Assembly (NCBI RefSeq): GCF_019175385.1
Contig: NC_083344.1
Coordinates: forward strand, 62,248,782 to 62,312,781
Origin: Lycium barbarum
Taxonomy: Eukaryota > Streptophyta > Magnoliopsida > Solanales > Solanaceae
Length of the DNA: 64,000 nucleotides
Direction of reading: 5' to 3'
Every line of letters begins with the position of its first letter. The stretch's first letter is position 1. The translations under genes were made by a program, and so were the position numbers. The notes under the pieces were generated by a model. It was not told the DNA's origin. It saw only the letters and a program-made list of their open reading frames with translations, and made no database searches. Positions 22,786 to 32,357 of this stretch are shown here, piece by piece.

Positions 22786-25700
22786 TGTTATATCCCGTGT
22801 TTTCACACATTTGGAAAAAATTGAAACATATTGGATTTTTGAGAAATAAAGTCAAATTTGGTTTTTAAGTAACATAAGAGTTGTGCATGAAAGAATGGGG
22901 TCATGGAAGTGTGGGACAAGGTTAAGGGTAATTTTGGAATTTTAGAAACTAGTTTCAGGAATTATGCAATGTGATCTATAAGTTATTGGGCCAAAAATTT
23001 GAATGGAAAATTGAGGCCCAAAAGTAGGGCATGGCCGGCCATGGGAAGGCCCAAACCCATGGCCTTATAACATTTTTTTCAATGTGGTTAATTTACTAAT
23101 GGACCATATTGTATTATATATGTGATCTTATCTAGTAAATTCTAAAGATAAGAAGCAAGAAAATAAGAAAAGCAAGAGCAAGAAGAGAGAAGGGTTCGGG
23201 TGACCCTAGGGAAAATTCACCATTAAAAATATTGCTCCAAAAATTCTTGTCTTGTTGAATTTCTACTAAGTGTAGTACCCTTGTTAACTTGGTGTAGTTG
23301 GTTTGGAGAAAGGAGACCTTATTTCATCAAAGTGAACACAAGTTCAAGTGAAGAAGACTTGAGGAAAAGGTGAGAATTTATTCCTTATTCTTGTGTTATA
23401 AAGTCTTGTTTTTGTTGTAGCATATAGAAATGTGTTGATTGTATGGAAAAATGGAAGTTTGTAAAGTGGGTTTGGAATATGATGTGTAGCCGTGTGTATG
23501 TATAAATTGTATAGCCATAATGTGTTGAATTCATGTTATATTCTAGTTATGGTTGTGATGAAATGCATATGGGAATTGGAAGTGAAATGAATTTGGTTGA
23601 AGTTGATGAATTGGGCATATGGCCGTATGGTATGTGGACTTGGAATGGTAATGAATTAAGTTGTTTAGTATGTTAGTGTGTTATTGTGATGTTTACAATG
23701 TAAATAAAGATAGAATGATATAAGTTTGTATTGAAATGGAATGTAGAAACTTATGTCGTTTTAGTATGACTTTCCGATATTAGGAAAATGAAGTTATGTA
23801 GTTGTCAATTGTAATGATCATCGATGGATTGGGAAGTTGGAAACATGTTATGAATATGTATGCCAAAGATTTGATGTTTTGAGCAAGTTATGACTTTGGC
23901 GGAAAGTTGTATATTATGTATATCGTGTGTATAACTTGAGGAAATGATATGAAATGTTTCTAAATCTATACTGTGATAATCTTGATTGATAATGAATGTG
24001 AAATCATTGATATTAGTTTGAAAGTTTGGGTTGGAGAGAGGTTATGGCAATTGTCGGCAAGTAGAACTAGTTGTGCCATATTATGTTTTTGATGTTCGTT
24101 GTTGATGTTGATGTTGTTGTTTGGGTTGTTGTTGATGATTTTGAGCCGAGTTAAATTCTCGGGGGTGCTATATGTATAGGGGAAGTGCTGCCGAAATTTC
24201 GGTAGGCAAATATGCATTAAGTTGAATTTATGGCATCCATAACTCACAATTGGTAACTGTGACCATTTGCAGATTTTTGACGAAACGGGAAGTGAGCTTG
24301 GATAGGCTTAAAAAGCTCAAAAGGTATGTAAAGCTATCCCGAGTCTTCTTTTGGCACGTCCTAGAAGTACTAGGATCGGATTTACGCCTCGGAGGATATT
24401 CTACTCATCGGAATCCGCGTCTGAAATTGTTACATTTTCGTTCAATAGAATTGAACCCTTTTTGTATGCTTTCTTGAAAATTATGCAAACTTTCCCCAAA
24501 CTTTATGAAAAGTTATAGAATGTCCGTAGAACCTCCGTAGGTGACCCCATAAGCTGAAAACGCGTAATTGGATCCCACCGCCTTGTTTGTCCCGAGGTGG
24601 GCCCACTATTCCCGGTTTTACCCTTATTGTACTTAAGGCTTGTTTTCGTACGGTTTTGAAATGAATGTTCTGACTGCTCTTTTAACTACTAAACAAAAAC
24701 TATTTTAAATATTTCCTTAAGTCTTATGAATCGTTTTGTCACTTGGAACGACTTCAGAATGGTTATGCTTCTGTAATTCATTATGATATCTGAAACCCAC
24801 TTATTACAATCCCGTCTGACTCCATTAAATTGGTTTGTCAATGATATGCCTCATCGAGTCTCTGAAAATATTTTGATATTTTAACTGCATTTAGTTTCTC
24901 ACTACTCTATTCGTGGATGCCCCAATGTTTCCCACACTGAGCCCGGGCCAGGGTATGTTGTCAAGCGTGATCCTCTGCATTGTTCGTCGTGCCTCGATGT
25001 GAGGGGGCAGGTATTCGCGTACATGGGTTTGTGGGGAATGATGTGCCATGTCCGCTTGTTCTGATATGATTTGCTATGGCCATTTGATATGACATATTAT
25101 GATACGGGGTTATGCCCCTTTTCTGATTCTTCTGTGTTGTGGCACCAGCGTCGGGAGGGTGGCCACGTTCTGTCTGCCGAGTCCCTTGGCAGGGGCCGGA
25201 TTTGATATGACATATGTTTCTGTACCCACTCTGCATGTTTGAAAATATATATCTGATACTTTGGATTTTCTGTTTACTTTCTGCACGTTCTGTACCAGTT
25301 ATAATTTTGTTTCTGTAATCCAGGCTTTATATATTCAGTACATATTTCGTACTGACCCCCTTTCTTCGGGGGCTGCGTTTTCATGCCGCGCAGGTACCGA
25401 CGACAGGTTTGCAGATCCGCCCGCTTAGGATCTTATTCTGCTATTTTGGAGCACTCTTTTCTTCAGAGCCCATCTGTTGGTACAGTCTGTCATCACTGTA
25501 TATGTATATTCTCTTCATGGGTAAGGTGGGGCCCTGTCCCGTCATATGATTCTGTCAGTCTGTTTAGAGGTCTGTGGACATGGTTGTGGGTTGGGGTCTT
25601 TCTGTACAAATGTGTGTTTATATTGTGTTTGGGCGATCCCATTCGCCGCAGCGGCCGGTCCGCATATATTTAAATATTGCTTTGTTGGCCCTGTGTGGCC

Positions 25701-25885
25701 TTTGTTGGTATTTTCTGCGTGCAGGGTATATGGGATAGTCCGTAAAACAAAGGAAACTCTGCCGAATTTTTTCTGGAAATTATCTAAATTGGAAGTAATG
25801 CCTCGTCGGCTTCTGCCATATACTAGAATGCGTTTGAGTGCTCAGATCGGGCACTAGTCACGGCCTACGGGGTTGGGTCGTGTCA
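22786..25885 (+). repeat. LTR 1 of the E tandem (5' LTR of E1), subfamily 2
   Basis: 3100 bp, starting TGTTATATCCC and ending TGTCA (decayed from TGACA). Features in order: splice-donor-like AAAAG|GTGAGA (GT 23370-23371); CCGAG/CTCGG hairpin and CCGAAATTTCGG palindrome (about 24150-24202); acceptor-like CATTTGCAG (ends 24272); a 51-nt block; donor-like AAAAG|GTATGTAAAG (GT 24324-24325); two-hairpin motif (25336-25393). No ACGG/CCGT palindrome cluster is present. Confidence 0.9.
25336..25393 (+). other. Conserved two-hairpin motif in the LTR (E1 copy as reference)
   Basis: Hairpin 1 is AGTAC-ATATTTC-GTACT (25337-25353). Hairpin 2 is CCCCC-TTTCTTC-GGGGG (25356-25372). An acceptor-like CATGCCGCGCAG follows (ends 25393). 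Equivalent motifs occur in all other complete LTRs; in subfamily 1 the second stem is GTCC/GGAC, a paired change. Confidence 0.6.
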
Positions 25886-25889
25886 AAAG

Positions 25890-25901
25890 TGGTATCAGAG
25901 C
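25890..25901 (+). other. Primer-binding site of E1 (tRNA-iMet)
   Basis: TGGTATCAGAGC, 4 nt after the LTR end, a full 12-nt match to the initiator tRNA-Met complement. Confidence 0.9.
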
Positions 25902-25944
25902 GGTTCGTCCTCGGAATGTCTACAGACCGTGTCTAGTAGAGTCT

Positions 25945-25980
25945 TGTTTATCGGTGTGTTGTGCACCACACCTATAAACA
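25945..25980 (+). other. Dimer-initiation-like hairpin between PBS and gag (E1)
   Basis: Outer arms TGTTTAT/ATAAACA, a C/T mismatch, a perfect 6-bp stem GGTGTG/CACACC (25953-25958 with 25967-25972), and loop TT plus the palindrome GTGCAC (25961-25966). Confidence 0.6.
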
Positions 25981-26088
25981 GGAGGCTACAGGGCATTTAG
26001 GATACAACCCTTCTTTCTGTCTTAGATCGTGCGATAGAGTTGTGTTATCAGGATGACTCCTCCCTAACGAATTGTTACATTTGCAGTT

Positions 26089-27517
26089 ATGCCTCCAAAA
26101 AAGGCGACAACGGCCCAAAAGGCCAAGGCAGCAGCTGTGGGAGAGACTAGTCGAGCCCAGAGGGTTACCAGGGCCCATGCACATATTGCTCCTGCTATTT
26201 TGCCCCCGGCAGAGGGCTCTTCCACGCCGCCACACGTAGAGGAGATTGGAGCAGCAGCAGCTGCAGGTCGAGGGGCGGCTCCACCGCCAGCTCCCGAGAT
26301 TCCAGTACCTGAGCCTCCAGCTCCACGGCCAGGGACTGAGGATCAGACTATCAGAGAGGCAGTCCAGCTATTGACCAGACTCGTGGCGGGACAGGTTCAG
26401 GGGCACGGATTGGGAGGTGACCGAGCATATAGGCGTGACAGTTCGAGAGCTCGTGAGTTCTTGACTTGTGGCCCTCCAGAGTTCTTCGGGACAAAGCCCG
26501 AGGAGGATCCTGAGGAGTTTATCAGGAAGATGCGGCGCACCTTACATTTGATTAAGGCTTCTGCGACAGAGTCAGTCGAGTTGGCTTCGTACCGGTTATA
26601 TGATGTAGCAGCTAATTGGTACGAGTCTTGGGAGTTGGCCAGAGGCGACGGTGCTCCCCCAGCAGTCTGGGATGAGTTTTCTGAGGCTTTTCTTAGCCAT
26701 TTTCTGCCTCCGGAGTTACGGCGGGCCAGAGCTGACAGATTCTTATTACTGAGACAGAGGGGCCGCAGCGTCCGAGAGTACAGTATGGAGGTCGACTCAT
26801 TGGCCCGATATGCGCCTGCTGTGGTAGCTACTATGGCTGACAGGATGCACAGGTATATTATGGGGCTGGACCGTTATTTTGTTGACAGCTGTTTGGTATT
26901 GGCTGCTCAGCCCGGCATGGATATTGCCCGGATTCAGGCGCACGCCCAGGGCATGGAGGACCGGCATAGGGAGCGTCAGCCTGATAGGAGTCAGGATCGG
27001 AGCAACCCAAGAGGGCCAGATCATCTGGGTATTCCGGAGATTTTCGGGGTAGACAGCCTCAGCAGCCGCAGCAGCCTAGCAGACATCTATCCCAGCCGGC
27101 ACAGAGCATACCTCCACCGCCTACAGGTCGCAGGTTTGATAGCCCAGGTTATTCAGGAGCAGGCCAGAGCTCCAGGGCTTCAGGTTCGCGGACAGACAGG
27201 GGTTCTGGTCAGACGAGGCCACCTAGGCCTCAGTGTTCTTATTGTGGCAGATACCATCCGGGAGAGTGCTACAGAGCCACCGGTGCATGTTTTTCTTGTG
27301 GCCTTCAGGGCCATACTGTGAGAAATTGCCTGTATAAGGGTAGTTCGGGTGGTGCAGCGCAGCCTACCGGATCAGCCGCCGGGTCATCATCTTCGTCAGT
27401 GGCTATGTGCCCTACAGGGCCGGGTACATCAGCACCGGCAGGTCGCAGCAGAGGCCGTGGTGGAGCTTCTGGTACTAGCGGTCCTTCGAACCGCATTTAT
27501 GCTTTGTCCAGCCGCAC
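26089..27517 (+). pseudogene. gag: gag of E1, full length but frame-shifted, fused to integrase
   Basis: The start is the ATG at 26089 (MPPKKATTAQKAKA), 2 nt after the acceptor-like ACATTTGCAG. An Ala/Pro-rich N terminus precedes the gag domain (PPEFFGTKPEEDPEEF, WYESWELARGDGAPPAVWDEF, LLLRQRGRSVREYSMEVDSLARYAP; about residues 125-250). Near codon 303 (about 27000) the frame shifts. The zinc knuckle (CFSCGLQGHTVRNC, CX2CX4HX4C at about 27290) is read only in the next frame, as is the following Ser/Gly/Thr-rich tail to about 27516. E2 has the same shift, so it is older than the duplication. The sequence then jumps into integrase at a CAC microhomology (27515-27517). Confidence 0.87.
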
Positions 27518-28323
27518 TTGAAGATATGTTGCGGGCCTGTGTTATTGATTTCAGAGGTAGCTGGGAGGATCACTTGCCATTGATTGAATTTGCTTATAAC
27601 AACAGTTACCATTCCAGCATCCAGATGGCTCCGTACGAGGCTTTGTATGGCAGGAAATGCAGGTCACCTATTGGCTGGTTTGATATTGGCGAGACAGAGT
27701 TGATTGGCCCAGATATGGTCCAGCAGGCCATCGACAAGGTTAAATTTATTCGAGAATGACTATTGGCAGCCCAGAGTCGACAGAAATCATACGCTGATAA
27801 ACGGCGTCGTCCTTTGGAGTTCCAGGTTGGTGATTGGGTATTTCTAAAGGTATCGCCTATGAAAGGAGTAATTCGGTTCGGCAGAAAGGGTAAGCTTAGT
27901 CCGCGTTATATTGGGCCTTATCTGATTGTGCGGAAGATTGGAAATGTCGCCTATGAGTTAGATCTGCCATCTGATTTGGAAGCGGTACATCCGGTATTCC
28001 ATGTGTCTATGCTCCGCAAATGCATTGGTGATCCTTCCAGAATATTTCCTACGGATGATATTCAGGTGACGGAGCAGTTATCGTACGAGGAGCAGCCCGT
28101 ATCCATTTTGGACCGTCAGGTAAGGAGGCTCCGGAACAAAGATGTAGCCTCTGTTAAGGTACTGTGGCGGAACGATAACAGGGAGGAAATAACCCGGGAG
28201 GCCGAAGAGGAAATAAAGAAGAAATATCCTCAGTTGTTCCGTATGCCCACAGGTAATCCTGAATCCCTGTTTAGTTTCATTTTAATGTCAATTGTATGTC
28301 ACATGTGCTGTCTATATACATGA
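27518..28323 (+). pseudogene. pol: Integrase C-terminal part and chromodomain of E1
   Basis: It begins at [12 protein letters not shown], just after the catalytic Glu of integrase. It continues through the [11 protein letters not shown] and KGKLSPRYIGP landmarks to the chromodomain (ILDRQVRRLRNKDV, about 28105-28230). An in-frame TGA at 27757-27759 sits where sisters have Arg, and the identical lesion occurs in E2 at 34156-34158. Protease, RT, RNase H and most of integrase are missing from this interior. Confidence 0.88.
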
Positions 28324-28362
28324 ACTCCCCCACAGTATTTTCAAACCCTATAAGATTAATTC

Positions 28363-28398
28363 AACATTCGAGGACGAATGTTCTAAAGGGGGGGAGGA
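28363..28398 (+). other. Terminal hairpin and polypurine tract of E1
   Basis: AACATTCG-AGGA-CGAATGTT (28363-28382) is followed by AAAGGGGGGGAGGA up to the LTR start. Confidence 0.87.
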
Positions 28399-31194
28399 TG
28401 TTATATCCCGTGTTTTCAGACATTTGGAAAAAATTGAAACATATTGGATTTTTGAGAAATAAAGTCAAATTTGGTTTTTAAGTAACATAAGAGTTGTGCA
28501 TGAAAGAATGGGGTCATGGAAGTGTGGGACAAGGTTAAGGGTAATTTTGGAATTTTAGAAACTAGTTTCGGGAATTAGGCATTGTGATCTATAACTTATT
28601 GGGCCAAAAATTTGAATGGAAAATTGAGGCCCAAAAGTAAGGCATGGCCGGCCATGGGAAGGCCCAAACCCATGGCCTTATAACATTTTTTTCCATGTGG
28701 TTAACTGACTAATGGACCATATTGTATTATATATGTGATCTTATCTAGTAAATTCTAAAGATAAGAAGCAAGAAAATAAGAAAAGCAAGAGCAAGAAGAG
28801 AGAAGGGTTCGGGTGACCCTAGGGAAAATTCACCATTAAAAATATTGCTCCAAAAATTCTTGTCTTGTTGAATTTCTACTAAGTGTAGTACCCTTGTTAA
28901 CTTGGTGTAGTTGGTTTGGAGAAAGGAGACCTTATTTCATCAAAGTGAACACAAGTTCAAGTGAAGAAGACCTTAGTATGTTAGTGTGTTATTGTGATGT
29001 TTACAATGTAAATGAAGATAGAATGATATAAGTTTGTATTGAAATGGAATGTAGAATCTTATGTCGTTTTAGTATGACTTTCCGATATTAGAAAAATGAA
29101 GTTATGTAGTTGTCAATTGTAATGATCATCGATGGATTGGGAAGTTGGAAACATGTTATGAATATGTATGCCAAAGATTTGATGTTTTGAGCAAGTTATG
29201 ACTTTGGCGGAAAGTTTTATATTATGTATATCGTGTGTATAACTTGAGGAAATGATATGAAATGTTTCTAAATCTATACTGTTATAATCTTGATTGATAA
29301 TGAATGTGAAATCATTGATATTAGTTTGAAAGTTTGGGTTGGAGAGAGGTTATGGCAATTGTCGGCAAGTAGAACTAGTTGTGCCATATTATGTTTTTGA
29401 TGTTCGTTGTTGATGTTGATGTTGTTGTTTGGGTTGTTGTTGATGATTTTGAGCTGAGTTAAATTCTCGGGGTAGCTATATGTATAGGGGAAGTGCTGCC
29501 GAAATTTCGGTAGGCAAATATGCATTAAGTTGAATTTATGGCATCCATAACTCACAATTGGTAACTGTGACCATTTGCAGATTTTTGACGAAACGGGAAG
29601 TGAGTTTGGATAGGCTTAAAAAGCTCAAAAGGTATGTAAAGCTATCCCGAGTCTTCTTTTGGCACGTCCTAGAAGTACTAGGATCGGATTTACGCCTCGG
29701 AGGATATTCTGCTCATCGGAATCCGCGTCTGAAATTGTTACATTTTCGTTCAATAGAATTGAACCCTTTTTGTATGCTTTCTTCAAAATTATGCAAACTT
29801 TCCCCAAACTTTATGAAAAGTTATAGAATGTCCGTAGAACCTCCGTAGGTGACCCCATAAGCTGAAAACGCGTAATTGGAGCCCACCGCCTTGTTTGTCC
29901 CGAGGTGGGCCCACTATTCCCGGTTTTACCCTTATTGTACTTAAGGCCTGTTTTCGAACGGTTTTGAAAGGAATGTTCTGACTGCTCTTTTAACTACTAG
30001 ACAAAAACTATTTTAAATATTTCCTTAAGTCTTATGAATCGTTTTGTCACTTGGAACGACTTCAGAACGGTTATGCTTCTGTAATTCATTATGATATCTG
30101 AAACCCACTTATTACAATCCCGTCTGACTCCATTAAATTGGTTTGTCATTGATATGCCTCATCGAGTCTCTGAATTTATTTTGATACTGTAACTGCATTT
30201 AGTTTCTCACTACTCCATTCGTGGATGCCCCAATGTTTCCCACACTGAGCCCGGGCCAGGATATGTTGTCAAGCGTGATCCTCTGCATTGTTCGCCGTGC
30301 CTCGATGTGAGGGGGCAGGTATTCGCGTACATGGGTTTGTGGAGTATGATGTGCCATGTCCGCTTGTTCTGATATGATTTGTTATGGCCATTTGATATGA
30401 CATATTATGATACGGGGTTATGCCCCTTTTCTGACTCTTCTGTGTTGTGGCACCAGCGTCGGGAGGGTGGCCACGTTCTGTCTGCCGAGTCCCTTGGCAG
30501 GGGCCGAATTTGATATGACATATGTTTCTGTACCCACTCTGCATGTTTGAAAATATATATCTGATACTTTGGATTTTCTGTTTACTTTCTGCACGTTCTG
30601 TACCAGTTATGATTTTGTTTCTGTAATCCAGGATTTATATATTCAGTACATATTTCGTACTGACCCCCTTTCTTCGGGGGCGGCGTTTTCATGCCGCGCA
30701 GGTACCGACGACAGGTTTGTAGATCCGGCCGCTTAGGATCTTATTCTGCTATTTTGGAGCGCTCTTTTCTTCAGAGCCCATCTGTTGGTACAGTCTGTCA
30801 TCACTGTATATGTATATTCTCGTTCACGGGTACGGCGGGGCCCTGTCCCGTCATATGATTCTGTCAGTGTGTTTAGAGGTCTGTGGACATGGTTGTGGGT
30901 TGGGGTCTTTCTGTACAAATGTGTGCATATGTTGTGTTTGGGCGATCCCATTCGCCGCGGCGGCCGGTCCGCATATATTTAAATATTGCTTTGTTGGCCC
31001 AGTGTGGCCTTTGTTGGTATTTTCTGCGTGCAGGGTATATGGGATAGTCCGTAAAACAAAGGAAACTCTGCCAAAATTTTTCTGGAAATTATCTAAATTG
31101 GAAATAAAGCCTCGTCGGCTTTTGCCATATACTAGAATGCGTTTGAGTGCTCAGATCGGGCACTAGTCACGGTCTACGGGGTTGGGTCGTGACA
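28399..31194 (+). repeat. LTR 2 of the E tandem, shared by E1 and E2, with internal deletion
   Basis: 2796 bp, TGTTATATCCC to TGACA. It lacks about 304 bp relative to LTR 1, at about 28974 (LTR 1 about 23359-23662), which removes the first donor-like site. All other LTR landmarks are kept, including the donor-like GT at 29632-29633 and the two-hairpin motif near 30644-30700. It is preceded by E1's polypurine tract and followed by E2's PBS. Confidence 0.9.
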
Positions 31195-31198
31195 AAAG

Positions 31199-31210
31199 TG
31201 GTATCAGAGC
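31199..31210 (+). other. Primer-binding site of E2 (tRNA-iMet)
   Basis: TGGTATCAGAGC, 4 nt after the LTR end. Confidence 0.9.
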
Positions 31211-31253
31211 GGTTCGTCCTGGAAATGTCTACAGACCGTGTCTAGTAGAGTCT

Positions 31254-31289
31254 TGTTTATCGGTGTGTTGTGCACCACACCTATAAACA
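31254..31289 (+). other. Dimer-initiation-like hairpin between PBS and gag (E2)
   Basis: Identical to the E1 fold: stem GGTGTG/CACACC, loop TTGTGCAC. Confidence 0.6.
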
Positions 31290-31397
31290 GAAGGCTACAG
31301 GGCATTTAGGATACTATCCTTCTTTCTGTCTTAGATCGTGCGATAGAGCTGTGTTATCAGGATGACTCCTCCATAACGAATTGTTACATTTGCAGTT

Positions 31398-32357
31398 ATG
31401 CCTCCAAAAAAGGCGACAACGGCCCAAAAGGCCAAGGCAGCAGCTGTGGGAGAGACTAGTCAGGCCCAGGGGGTTACCAGGGCCCATGCATATATTGCTC
31501 CTGATATTTTGCCCTCGGTAGAGGGCTCTTCCACACCGCCACACGTAGAGGAGATTGGAGCAGCAGCAGCTGCAGGTCGAGGGGCGGCTCCACCGCCAGC
31601 TCCCGAGATTCCAGTACCTGAGCCTCCAGCTCCACGGCCAGGGACTGAGGATCAGACTATGAGAGAGGCAGTCCAGCTATTGACCAGACTCGTGGCGGGA
31701 CAGGTTCAGGGGCACGGATTGGGAGGTGACCGAGCATATAGGCGTGACAGTTCGAGAGCTCGTAAGTTCTTGACTTGTGGCCCTCCAGAGTTCTTCGGGA
31801 CAAAGCCCGAGGAGGATCCTGAGGAGTGCACCTTACAAATCCGTGTACCTCAAGAAGATGCGGCGCACCTTACATTTGATTAAGGCTTCTGCGACAAAGT
31901 CAGTCGAGTTGGCTTCGTACCGGTTGTATGGTGTAGCAGCTAATTGGTACGAGTCTTGGGAGTTGGCCAGAGGCGACGGTGCTCCCCCAGCAGTCTGGGA
32001 TGAGTTTTCTGAGGCTTTTCTTAGCCATTTTCTGCCTCCGGAGTTACGGCGGGACAGAGCTGACAGATTCTTATTGCTGAGACAGAGGGGCCGCAGCGTC
32101 CGAGAGTACAGTATGGAGGTCGACTCATTGGCCCGATATGCGCCTGCTGTGGTAGCTACTATGGCTGACAGGATGCACAGGTATATTATGGGGCTGGACC
32201 GTTATTTTGTTGACAGCTGTTTGGTATTGGCTGCTCAGCCCGGCATGGATATTGCCCGGATTCAGGCGCACGCCCAGGGCATGGAGGACCGGCATAGGGA
32301 GCGTCAGCCTGATAGGAGTCAGGATCGGAGCAACCCAAGAGGGCCAGATCATCTGGG
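31398..32357 (+). pseudogene. gag: gag of E2, N-terminal and core part only
   Basis: The ATG at 31398 (MPPKKATTAQKAK) follows ACATTTGCAG. The first about 150 codons match E1. At about 31828, 28 nt of new sequence replace 9 nt, shifting the frame and giving an early TAA near 31881. The gag core resumes in the other frame (KMRRTLHLIKAS, WYESWELARGDG, RSVREYSMEVDSLARYAP). At 32348-32357, GATCATCTGGG joins the sequence to RT; the zinc knuckle and gag tail are missing. Confidence 0.87.

Noticed and set aside
23966..24247. Asn-rich minus-strand ORF found in all three E LTRs
   Set aside because: It is produced by a GTT-rich low-complexity stretch read on the antisense strand, with no domain.
24250..24477. 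Short ORF repeated in the E LTRs (also 29558-29848)
   Set aside because: Conservation is explained by LTR identity, and the frame differs in length between copies. The proposed splice sites lie inside it.
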